Below are positions 45,281 through 55,249 of a DNA stretch of 64,000 bases, piece after piece (position 1 is the stretch's first letter; each line of letters opens with the position of its first letter). Under the pieces are notes generated by a model, which saw only the letters and a program-made list of their open reading frames with translations, was not told the DNA's origin and searched no databases. Both the position numbers and the translations under genes were made by a program. The stretch is from positions 67,591,474 through 67,655,473 of the forward strand of contig OX411543.1 in NCBI GenBank assembly GCA_948146395.1, given 5' to 3'. The DNA comes from Fragum whitleyi. Its lineage: Eukaryota > Mollusca > Bivalvia > Cardiida > Cardiidae.

Positions 45281-46259
45281 TAGTGATCGTACAATGTCCG
45301 TCGTCAGTCGTGCGGCGTCCGTCGTCCACAATTTCTTTAAACACCACTGGACCAATCTTAATCAAACTTGGCAGGGATGTTCCTTGGGTCAAACTCTACC
45401 AAAGTTGTTCAAATAAATGAAATCCACCCTTAACTTTCCCTTTACCCTTAACAAAAAGGATGAAAATATGAAAATCCTCAAAAATCTTCTTCTCTGAAAC
45501 CAGAAGTCAAACAGCTTTCATATTTGGTATGTAGCATGATCTAGTGGAGCTCTACCAAGTTTGTTCATATCAAGACCCTTGGGACAAATTTGGGCTTTGC
45601 CCAGGCGCAACCCTTTTTACAATGAATCAAAGAGCTAAAATCTTTAAAAATCTTCTCTTAAACCAGAAGGCAGACAGCTTTCATATTTGGTATGTAGCAT
45701 CATGTACTGGGGCTCTACCAAGTTTGTTCATATCAAGACCCAGGGGTCACATTTGGGCTTTGCGAGGGCGCATCCCTTTAGCTCTTCTGAGCACAAAGGG
45801 TAAAAAAATAAAAATCTTCAAAAATCTTCTTCAGAAGGTAGACAGCTTTCATATTTTGTATGTAGCATCATCTAGTGGACCTTTACGTTCATATGGAGAA
45901 CCCGGGCTCATATTTGGGCTCCACTGGGGTGCAACCCTTTTTACATACAATAAAAAAATGAAAATCTTAAAAAATCTGAAACCAGAGGACACGCAGCTTT
46001 CATATTTGGTATGAAGCATTATCTAGTGGGCCCCTTCCTAGTCCGTTCATATCAAGACCCTGGGGTCATATTTGGGCTCCACCAGAGCGCATCCCTTTTA
46101 GCTCATCTGAGCATGATGGGTGCATCCTTTTTATATGCCCGTCGAAGACAGGACGTATTATGGGATCACCCGTGGCGTCTGGCATTTGGCGTCTGGGTGT
46201 CCGGGCGTCCAGCTGCGTCCACTTCTTTGTCCGGAGCATAACTCTGTAACTTGAAGTCT

Positions 46260-48180
46260 GATGGACTTCAAACTTGGTACTTGTATTCTTCTCATCATTG
46301 CGGAGTGCAGTGCACAAGAACCATAACTCTACCTGGCCTATTTTTTGAGTAATTGCCCTTTGTTGTTTTTCATACTAGAATCTTGTCTGGAGTATATCTC
46401 TAAAAGTATAATAGCTAGGATCATGAAACTTCATGGGTGTATAGATCTTGTTTTTCAGACTTGAATCTTGTCCGGAGTATATCTCTTAAAGTATAATAGC
46501 TAGGATCATGAAACTTCATGGGTGTACCAAGGGGGAGTGCAGTGCACAAGAACCATAACTCTTTCTGGCCTATTTTTTGAGTTATTGCCCTTTGTTGTTT
46601 TTCAGACTTGAATCTTGTCTGGAGTTTATCTCTTAAAGAATAATAGCTAGGATCATGAAACTTCATGGGTGTATAGATCTCACCAAGGGTGAGTGCAGTG
46701 CAGTGCACAAGATCCATAACTCTACCTGACCTATTTTTTGAATTATTGCCCTTTGTTGTTTTTCAGACTTGAATCTTGTCCTGAGTATGTCTCTAAAAGT
46801 ATATTAGCTAGGATCATGAAACTTCATGGGTGTATAGATCTCACAAAGGGGGAGTGCAGTGCAGTGCAATAACCATCATTCTACCTGACCTATTTTTTGA
46901 GTTATTGCCCTTTGTTGTTTTTCAGACTTGAATCTTGTCCGGAGTTTATCTGTAAAAGTATAATAGCTAGGATCATGAAACTGCATGGGTGTATAGATCT
47001 CACCAAGGGGGAGTGCAGTGTACAAGAACCATAAGTCTACCTGGCCTATTTTTTGAGTTATTGCCCATTGTTGTTTTTAGCTCCACTGGCTGAAAGCCAC
47101 TGGGGCTATTGTCATGGCGTTGTGTCCGTTGTGCGTCCGTGCGTCCGGTCGTAAACTTTTTCTTTAAAAATCTTCTCCTCAGAAACTACTGTATGGATTT
47201 CAACCAAACTTCACAGGAATGATCCTTGGGTGATCCTCTTTCAAAGTTGTTCAAGAAATTTTGATCCAATGAAAAACATGGATTTAATGGGCGTGGCTAA
47301 TTTCCAAATATGGTAAAAAGTGACTTTTCTCAGGTTCTAACTGATGGATATCAACCAAATTTTACATTAATAAAAATCCTTGGGTGACCCTTTATCAGGT
47401 AACAAAAAGTTATTGTGATCGGATGAAAAATATGTATTTTATGGGCGGAGGTCATTTCTCTATATGTTATATAGTGGGACTTTGAAAATCATTTTCTAAG
47501 AATCTAACGGATAGATATCAACCAAATTTTACATGAATGATCCTTGGCTGACCCTTTATCAGTCTACAAAAAATTATTGAGATCGGTTGAAAAATATGCA
47601 TTTTATGGTCGGAGGTCATTTCTCTATATGTTATATAGTGGAAACTTTGAAAATCATTTTCTCAGAATCTAATTGATAGATATCAACCAAATTTTACATG
47701 AATGATCCTTGGCTGACCCTTTATCAGTCTACAAAAAATTATTGTGATCGGATGGAAAATATGTATTTTATGGGCGGAAGTCATTTCTCCCAATCTTTTA
47801 TAGTGCACACTTTGAAAATCATTTTCTCAGAATGTTACTGATGGATATCAAGCAAACTTCATTAGTATGATCCTTTGGTGATCCATTATCATTCAGCCAA
47901 AAATTATTGTGATTTGAAGAAAAATATGTCTTTTATGGGCGGAGGTCATTTCTCTATATGTTATAATAGTGGAAACTTTGAAAATCTTTTCAACATCAGT
48001 AGAAGCAAAAATATCTCAAAATCTAGTCAAAACTTAGATTTGCTATTACAAGAAATTCAAGCCTGTGGAGCGACACAAGCCATTCGTGGCTTTCTAGTTC
48101 ATACTAGAATCTTGTCCAGAGTTTATCTCTAAAAGTTTAATAGCTAGGATCATGAAACTTCATTGGTGCAAAAAATATTC
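46260..48180 (+). repeat. C2 tandem array (~147-161 bp units), split by A5
   Basis: GAATCTTGTC starts at 46378, 46463, 46610, 46771 and 46930 (85, 147, 161, 159 bp steps; the first unit is shortened). After A5 one more unit continues at 48098. Units share AGCTAGGATCATGAAACTTC and GTTATTGCCCTTTGTTGTTT. The reverse-strand relationship to the C1 units is visible in GGCAATAACTC. Confidence 0.85.
47079..48097 (+). mobile_element. A5: A-family element with ends fixed by an empty site
   Basis: 1019 bp: AGCTCCACTGGCTGAAAGCC, then GTGCGTCCGTGCGTCCGG, CTTTTTCTTTAAAAATC, ~165-bp repeats, and hairpin AAGCCATTCGTGGCTT with TCTAG. It sits inside a C2 unit. The uninterrupted equivalent at 46361-46386 reads TTGTTGTTTTTCATACTAGA; the filled site reads GTTTTT|AGCTCC...CTAG|TTCATACTAGA. 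Hence the element is A...CTAG with an extra TT, either a 2-bp duplication or part of the element. Confidence 0.85.
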
Positions 48181-48445
48181 ATTCAAAATAACCTCAGTTC
48201 TATTCAAACCCCAAGTTAATACTAAGCAGTGTGATGGGCGTATCTTGTGACAATTTGGCACCTTGTTTAACATAGAATCAAGGAATGAAAAGGCACATCC
48301 TTCTTGCTCTTGGCTGAAAATATTACATGGTATTGATCCTATTTAGAAATGATCTCCTTTTTGACATCTGCCTATTTAATTAATGTGATGTCCCATGGAT
48401 CAAAGAGACTCAGGTGAGCTATCTAGGACCATCATGGTCCTCTTG

Positions 48446-48688
48446 TTTTAGATTAGAAGGGACTAAACCTTTGTTGAAATCCAAATGTGTAGAAACATTA
48501 GGTGAAATAGGTAGCCTAAGAATACCCCCTGAGAGTTAAATGAAGGGTGACTCTACAAAGAGAGGACAAGTGTAAAATGTGCTTACCTACTGAGGTTCAG
48601 AATAGGGTAGAAGGAGCTGAGTTGACTGCACTCTTAGGCATTGGGCAGAATGAAATAAATATATTGAATTGGATATTTTACATCTTAT
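48446..48688. repeat. Old repeat shared with 62030-62350 (left half)
   Basis: AATCCAAATGTGTAGAAACA, TTAGGTGAAATAGGTAGCCT and GAGTTGACTGCACTCT are repeated at 62051-62225. The right half is at 49469-49671 after element G1. It serves as an empty-site reference for G1. Confidence 0.7.
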
Positions 48689-49468
48689 TATACCCCCCAC
48701 CTACGAAGTAGAGGGGGTTATATTGGTTTCACCATGTCTGTCTGTCTGTCCATCCGTCTGTCCATCCATACGTCCGTCTGTAGACCTTTTTGTTTCCAGA
48801 CTCTAACTCAAGAACCAAATGACCTACAATCATGAAACTTGTACAAATGTTCCTTATGACCAAAGGAAGTGCCCTATTGTTTTTGGGTCATGTAGGTCAA
48901 AGGTCGAGGTCACAGTCAGCCTTTGTTCAATTTTCGTTTCCGGACTCTAACTCAAGAACCAAGTGGCCTACAATCATGAAACTTTAATACAAATGTTCCT
49001 TATGACCCAATGAAGTCCCCTAATGTTTTTGGGTTACATAGGTCAAAGGTCAAGGTATCAGTAAATTTTTGTTCAATTTTCGTTTCCGGACTCTAACGCA
49101 GGAACCAAGTGACCTACGAGCATGAAACTTTATGCGAATGCTGCTTATGATCCAAGGAAGTGCCCTATTGTTTTTGGGTCATATAGGTCAAAGGTCAAGG
49201 TCACAGTAAATTTTGTTCAATTTTCATTTCAGGACTCTTTACTCAAAAACCAAGTGACCTAGAATCATGAAACTTCATGCAAATGCTACATATGACCTCA
49301 ATATTTCTGGACTCTTTACTCAAAAACCAAGTGACCTAGAATCATGAAACTTCATGCAAATGCTACATATGACCTCAATATTAGTTGTTAACACATCCTG
49401 CACAAATAGCACTTGCATTCTGACAAAGCGCTTGTGGGGGGTATTAGTCCGCTCTGCGACAGTTCTAG
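48689..49468 (+). mobile_element. G1: CCCCCC-type tandem-repeat element
   Basis: It starts TT|ATACCCCCCACCTACG with a hairpin to GTAGAGGGGGTTATA, then (TCTG/TCCA)n (48737-48782). ~150-bp repeats follow (CTAACTCAAGAACCAA..., ATCATGAAACTT, GGTCAAAGGTC). It ends TGGGGGGTATTAGTCCGCTC, TGCGACAGTTCTAG|TT. The subterminal TGGGGGGTAT is the inverse of the start. The related uninterrupted locus is at 62030-62350. Confidence 0.8.
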
Positions 49469-49671
49469 TTATCAATAAAGGTAGATTATGTGCAGTGAGC
49501 AGTAAATTCTATAATCATATATAGATTTCTAAGCTTAGTTTTGAAAATACACCTATAGTAAGAATGTTTTTTTGATGACAAACAATTATTATGAAGTAAC
49601 ATCCATTTAGTGATGTTTAATGAAAAGCAGAAAGATCTGGCTCTACAATCAATTTTCAATATGTTATTCAT

Positions 49672-50414
49672 TATACCCCCCACAAGGAAAGGGGGGGGGG
49701 GGTGTTATACTGGAATCAGGTTGTCTGTCTGTCCGTCTGTCAATAGACATAATTTTGTGTCCTCTTCTCCTCCCACAGTTTTTGACCAATTTTGCTGAAA
49801 TTTTATCAGGTTGTTTCCTATCATATGAAGTTGTGCACCTGCATTTTTCATCCTGACCAAGTCATTAGTTTCAGAGTTATACCACTTTGAACTTTATAAG
49901 GAGGGGGAGTAGTCCAAATTTTGTGTCCTCTTCTCCTCCCACAGTTTTTGACCAATTGTGCTGAAATTTTATCAGGTTGTTTCCCACCATATGAAGTTAT
50001 GCTCCTGCAATTTTCATCCTGATCCAGTCATTAGTTTCAGAGTTATGCCACTTTGAACTTTTTAAGGAGGGGGGGGGGAGTAGTCCAAATTTAAATTTGA
50101 AAAACTAAGTAACCATAAGGGGAGTTACCAAATTCGGTAAGTAATCCTATCATATGAAGTTGTGCACCTGCAATTTTCATCCTGATCCAGTCATTAGTTT
50201 CAGAGTTATGCTACTTTGAACTTTTTAAGGAGAGGGGGGGGGGGGGGGGCTAAAACTCATTTACCATTAGCGGAGTTACTAAATTTGGTAAGTAACACCT
50301 TGTTGTTATCATGTTGCAAAAAGATCATGTCCTGAAAGCACTTATACTGGGACATAGCCGTGGTAGGACAATGCCCTAGTGGGGGGGTATGAGTCCACTC
50401 TGCGACAGTTCTAG
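49672..50414 (+). mobile_element. G2: second CCCCCC-type element, 203 bp from G1
   Basis: Same ends as G1: TT|ATACCCCCCACAAGG with a G-run hairpin, (TCTG)n at 49722-49742, and 3' end GGGGGGGTATGAGTCCACTC...CGACAGTTCTAG|TT. Its internal repeats differ from G1 (TTGTGTCCTCTTCTCCTCCC, TGCTGAAATTTTATCAGG, AGTCATTAGTTTCAGAGTTA; about 160-bp period). Confidence 0.8.
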
Positions 50415-50439
50415 TTGATCATGATTTTTTCTTTGTAGA

Positions 50440-51015
50440 AATTTTTCACTCGTTCTCCTTTCTGATTGAGTACTTGAGTACTTGTATGAAATTAATGAAT
50501 TTGACCGTTAATTATGTGTCTCCAAACGTAAGGGAAAGGGCAGTTTGAAATGACAATTGATTTCAACTTTATTTGAAGAAACGGAAAATTTAAAAATGAA
50601 TGCTTAGAGAGTGTCATTTCTCGATATTATTTCTAGGCCGATATTCATCGGATTGATGTATAACTTCCGGTAGTGGAAGACCAAGTAACTACTATATTGA
50701 TAAGATTGCGTTACAAGGTTTGGAACGGAGATGCAAATTTCCATTGATCCAAGTACATGGCACCGACCCTGATCAGAGTATCATAATGTCAAAGGTGCGA
50801 AAAGTCAAATGATGACATGTTTGTTTGACAGCATTAACAATGATAGATGGCACTTTATTGCAAATTTGAAAAATATTCACGGGTTAGATGATCGGCAAAC
50901 GACCAGGTGATGCAAACATTATCCTTAGCTGTACAGTATTTCGTATTAAAGATCAATATTTTGAGGAAATATGTTAATAATAATGAGATTGGAAACAAAT
51001 TTCCTTTGATTTCAT
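50440..51015. mobile_element. Diverged copy of hAT-S
   Basis: CTGATTGAGTACTTG, GAGAGTGTCATTTCTCG, GGAAGACCAAGTAACTAC, GATTGCGTTACAAGG, TTTGACAGCATTAACAATGA follow the order and spacing of 54085-54600. The terminal inverted repeats are not clear, so it is truncated or rearranged. Confidence 0.65.
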
Positions 51016-51018
51016 TTT

Positions 51019-52164
51019 TAGCTCGTCTGAGCGAGAAGGGTTCAAGGTGAGCTATTGTGATCGTACAGCATCTGTCGTCAGTCATCCGTTGTGTGGTGTC
51101 CGTCGTGCATCGTCCACATTTTCTTTAAACATCTCCTCCAATACCAATAACTTGGCAGGGATGTTCCTTGGGTCAAGCTCTACCAAATTTGTTCAAATAA
51201 AAGAAATCCACCTTTAACTTTCCCCTTTACCCTTTACAAAAAGGATGAAAATATGAAAATCCTCAAAAATCTTCTTCTCTGAACACAAGAAGGCAGACAG
51301 CTTTCATATTTGGTATGTAGCATCAACTAGTGGACCTCTACCAAGTTTGTTCATATCAAGACCCTGGGGTCATATTTGGGCTCCACCTGGACGAAAACCT
51401 TTGTTCATAGAATCAAAGAGCGAAAATCTTATAAAATCTTGAGTATTCATAGAATAGGGGAGCTATTTGGTCATCCGGCTGCTGGGGTTGTCGTTGGCAT
51501 CTGCTGACAGCAAAGTCAATTTCATGTAACAAAATCTTCTTTGCTGAAACCAGATGGCAGACAGCTTTTATATTCGATATGTAGCATCACCTAGTTTGCC
51601 TCTACCAAGTTTGTTCATATTAAGACCCTGGGGTCATACATGTATTTGGGCTTTGCCAGGGCTCATCCCCTTTAGCTCTTCTGAGCACGAAGGGTAAAAA
51701 ATGAAAATCTTTGAAAATCTCCTTCTCTGAAACCTGAAGGCAGACAGCTTTCATTGGTATGTAACATCATCTGGTGGACCTCTACCAAGTTTGTCCATAT
51801 TAAGACCCTGGGGTCATATTTGGGCTCGACCCGTGTGCATCCCTTGTTACATAGAATTAAAGAGTGAAAATCTTTTAAAATCTTCTTTTGGGAAACCAGA
51901 TGGCACACAGCTTTCATATTTGGTATGTAGCATCATATTGTTTGTTCTTATCAAGACCCTGGGGTCATATTTGGGCTCCACCGGGATGCATTCCTTTTAA
52001 CTCATCAGAGCATGATGGGTGAAAATAGGAAAATCTTCTTCAATTTGGAAAAAGTCAGAATTCCTTCTGAATGCTGGTGTCTTTCATTTCCTTCTACTTT
52101 TATTATTTATCTCTCTTTCAAATCTTGAGATATTTTAGCCAGTGGAGCAATGCAGGCCCTCTTG
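51019..52164 (+). mobile_element. E2: tandem-repeat element of the B/E type
   Basis: TTTTT|AGCTCGTCTGAGCGAG, GGTGAGCTATTGTGATCG, CATCCGTTGTGTGGTGTCCG, then units with GGCAGACAGCTTTCATATT at about 51292, 51556, 51739 and 51902 and TTCATATCAAGACCCTGGGG. A piece near 51447-51530 resembles the start of the D element. It ends GTGGAGCAATGCAGGCCCTCTTG at 52164. Same family as 45281. Confidence 0.7.
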
Positions 52165-53383
52165 ATCTTTTATTTCTCACAAGTATGAGTGCTAAACATT
52201 AGGCACATGTGATCAAGTAGGGTAAAAAATATTCATTTTAGTACCGCTGTTCTCAATTTTACAGTAATTTGGCCAGCACATATATAGGTCTAGAGAAGGA
52301 GAGTTATAATTTTTATTCTATAATCAACATCAACTTGTTGATTAGTCCACAGAAGATGACAATACAAAATCGTCATTCTGAGGCCACTTTACATTATAGA
52401 TCCTTTTCATTGTTTTGTAATCTTAATTGTAGCCTGGAATACAGATCATGGGCTATAAATATAATAACACTGATTAAATATGCATCATGAATGACCCAAT
52501 TACAAGGAATTTAAGTCTTGTGTAATGAAAAAATTTGGGCTGGTCTTGTGTTAACAAAACCGGTAGCTGTTATGATACATCTGTCAAAGTGAAAGATGTG
52601 ATCAAGCGATTAATTTGATTGAAAAGGGGTGTTCCCTGATTCTGGATATGTGGAGTTTAGGGGAGTATCTACATGTCAACAGTTGACGGTGGGTTCAAGA
52701 TAGGAAAAACCATCATAACAGGTACAAGGTTGAAATGACTTTTTGGGGTTCAAAAGGAATCATGATCAAAGGGCCCAATGAACAAATATAATCAATTTGA
52801 TATAATAACAATGAAATTGCAGATATCTATGTTATGATTTTGTGTTGAGAATTGCTTCTGTAAATAGAAAGGAAAATTTGAAAATACAAATTAGCGCTTG
52901 ATCCGAACTGTATCTCAGTGAAAGAATGAAGTGTACATTCGTTTGATTTAGCTATTGTTTCCTTTTTGTTTGCATATTTGAAAGTAGTTTATACTCTTTT
53001 TACAAGAGAAATTATGTTGCTGTTGAGAATGAATACATCCCACTTGGAATTTTAGTAGACAAGAAAAGGTACAAAATATGATGACCATAAAATTGAAAGC
53101 AAAAGTAGATCTTCAAAATTCTAAATTTAAGTTGTGGTTACAACAGACATAACATTTTAAAGCTTCAAGGAATGTACTGACGGGGGATATCAGTCTAAGG
53201 TTGATATATCATAAATTAATCATATGCTTACAGAACAAGAAACAATTTTCTCCCATTTTCCCATTTTTAAGTACTGATTTTCGCTTCGAAACAATTAACA
53301 TGTACTTTAGTGAGATTATGAACCATCTTTCAATATAAAATTTTCATCTTCAAAATGAATGCTGCTAAATAAATTCATCTTTT
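52165..53383. other. Intronic, no gene or element recognised
   Basis: AT-rich unique-looking sequence inside SSR2 intron 1. The open frame at 52269-52490 has no recognisable domain or splice context. Confidence 0.5.
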
Positions 53384-55095
53384 TAGCTTGACTATTCCTA
53401 GAATAGGGGAGCTATTTGGTCACCCGGGTGTCGGGGTTGTCATTGGCATCTGCTGACAGCAAAGTCAATGTCATGTAACAAGGTCAAGGTCATCTGTCAA
53501 GGTCAAATAACTCAAAAAATGAACAAAATACTTGTCATTGCTCATATTTTCAAGCTTATTCTTGATAGAAGCCTTATATTTGGCATGATGACAGATTACA
53601 ATGCTACACATCTGCTGATAGCAAAGTCAGTATCATGTAACAAGGTCAAGGTCATTTGTCAAGGTCAAATAACTGAAAAACTTAACCAAAAAACTTAACA
53701 TTGCCAATTTTTTCAAACTAGAATTCTCATATTTGGCCTGTTGATAGATCTCAGTGATACACATCTGCTGATATAGGTGTTTTTTCAAAACTGAACTCTG
53801 ACCCAGGCGTTGAGTCCATTACCATAGGTATATGGGTAAACCTTAAGATCTAAGACAAGCGCTAAGTTCCAATTTGAAAGATAATATGTATCTTTTTGTG
53901 TCTGTTTTATCTATTTTGAAAGAATAACACGAATATTTAACCGTTGAAAGTAGATTTCACGGCTCACCACTCAAAATCTACCTATACCAAAGTCAAGGGC
54001 TTGTGACAATGTCAAGGTCATCTGTCAAGGTCAAATAACTAGGGATGGTAATGAGTACTAATTTTACTAATCTATTACTCATTCACCTTTCCGATTGAGT
54101 ACTCGGATGAAATTGATGACTTTTTATCATTAATTCTGTGTCTTCAAACAAAAAAGATATACAATATTTACTGCATATATTCTGTGGAAAGGGGCGTTGA
54201 AATGATCATTGATAGCTAGTTTATTTGAAGAAATGGAAATTGTAAAATACATGCTATGAGAGTGTCATGTCTCGGTCATTTTTCTTGGCGATAGGTTTGA
54301 TATATAATTTTTGGTAGAGGAAGACCAAGTACCTACAACATCGATAATATTGCGTTACAAGGTTTCGGAATGATGATGCAATATTCCAAAGATCCAAGTA
54401 CATCATACCGTTCTTGATCAGAGTACCAAAGGTCAAAGGTGTGAAAAGTTACACCATGACATGTATTGTTTGACAGCAAAAACAATGACAGTTGGCACTT
54501 GATTGCAAATTCAGAAAAGTATCAACGGATTAGTCGATCTGCAGAAGACTAGGTGTACATTATCTCTTCTTTATAGCATTTCATACGAAAGATCCAAATT
54601 TTCAGTAAATATGATAAAAATGAAAGAGGATAAGAATTTTCTATTATTGCATTTTTTTCCGATTAAACTATTAGTGAAATTGGTAATCGATAATCGTATG
54701 TTCGATGGAGTACTTGATTGATCGATACCCGTTCCCATCCCTACAAATAACTAAAAAACTTAATATTGCCAATATCTTCAAGCTTATTCAAGAAACAAAG
54801 TTCATACATTGTACATGTATTTGGCATGATGATAGATCTCAAAATTGTGTCTCTGTAGATATCAAAGTCATGTGAAGAGGTCAAGGTCATCTGTCAAGGT
54901 CAAATAACTTCTGAAAAACTTTATATTAAAACTTAACTTTATATTAAAAATGAACATGTCCGGTTCATTCAGGCATATTTTAGATACCTTTCTCATCACT
55001 TGCATGATGAAAGATATCAGACATGTGCATCTGTAGGTGTCAAGGTCATGATGTAAGGTTTCAGGTCATCTGTCAAGGTCAATGTTCTAAAAAAA
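53384..55095 (+). mobile_element. D element: GGTCAAGGTCA-rich tandem array, interrupted by hAT-S
   Basis: The 5' hairpin TAGCTTGACTATTC-cta-GAATAGGGGAGCTA (53384-53415) is followed by units carrying AAGGTCAAGGTCATCTGTCA and AGGTCAAATAACT near 53496, 53665, 54020, 54890 and 55060. hAT-S sits in it at 54040-54743. The repeat ends within about 60 bp of SSR2 exon 2. The AGGTCA words are nuclear-receptor half-site-like but occur here simply as repeat sequence. Confidence 0.65.
54040..54743. mobile_element. hAT-S: 704-bp hAT MITE, 8-bp target duplication
   Basis: TAGGGATGGTAATG at the left, CGTTCCCATCCCTA at the right, with CAAATAAC on both sides (54032-54039, 54744-54751). The target is a GGTCAAATAACT word of the D array. 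Non-coding. A diverged relative is at 50440-51015. Confidence 0.85.
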
Positions 55096-55150
55096 GAATG
55101 CTGTTACAGGGCATTTGTGTTTCACAAACTCATGTTGTTTTTTATTTCAG

Positions 55151-55249
55151 TTCTGCATTGAATGTAAATCTTAAAGATGAAACCTTCCCTGAAGGAGACT
55201 TTGAAGTTGTTGCAGGTAACTTGCAGGCAACCTGGGATAGAATAGCTCC
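55151..55249 (+). CDS. SSR2: SSR2 / TRAP-beta, second visible coding exon
   Basis: The acceptor TTTATTTCAG is followed by 99 nt encoding (S)SALNVNLKDETFPEGDFEV and VAGNLQATWDRIA(P), the lumenal beta-sandwich region of TRAP-beta; the family pattern is SFPPEDF...WDRIAP. The first base completes the AG of the previous exon (Ser) and the last two bases CC (phase 2) are completed by exon 3 to Pro. Donor GTATCC at 55250 is a weak but acceptable match. Open reading continues past the donor by chance. Confidence 0.92.

Larger units (their letters stand above)
45281..48445 (+). mobile_element. B/E1 element hosting F/C2 array and A5 (three-level nest)
   Basis: The 5' part AGTGATCGTACAATGTCCGTCG is followed by AATTTCTTTAAACACC and E-type repeats (GACAGCTTTCATATTTGG-like words at 45506, 45671, 45840, 45994). 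The 3' part ends AGGTGAGCTATCTAGGACC, then ATCATGGTCC and CTCTTG|TTTT at 48445, as in B2. Between them lie a second element starting ATATGCCCGTCGAAGACAGG (46136) with the C2 array, and A5 inside that array. Confidence 0.6.
36353..55150 (+). other. SSR2 intron 1 (18.8 kb)
   Basis: Donor GTAAAT at 36353 and acceptor TTTATTTCAG ending at 55150. No other coding exon for SSR2 is expected between these two, since the protein continues without loss (NIGG-S-SALNV). The intron is mostly transposons, described separately; 36353-36700 and 52165-53383 hold nothing I can recognise. Confidence 0.85.

Noticed and set aside
45544..46014. A 156-codon open frame as a possible gene
   Set aside because: It runs through ~165-bp tandem units and its protein simply repeats (AFHIWYVAS-like words); no domain, no splice context.
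53488..55090. AGGTCA-rich sites as a nuclear-receptor enhancer
   Set aside because: The words are part of each repeat unit of the D element and of other arrays in the window; no independent evidence for regulation.
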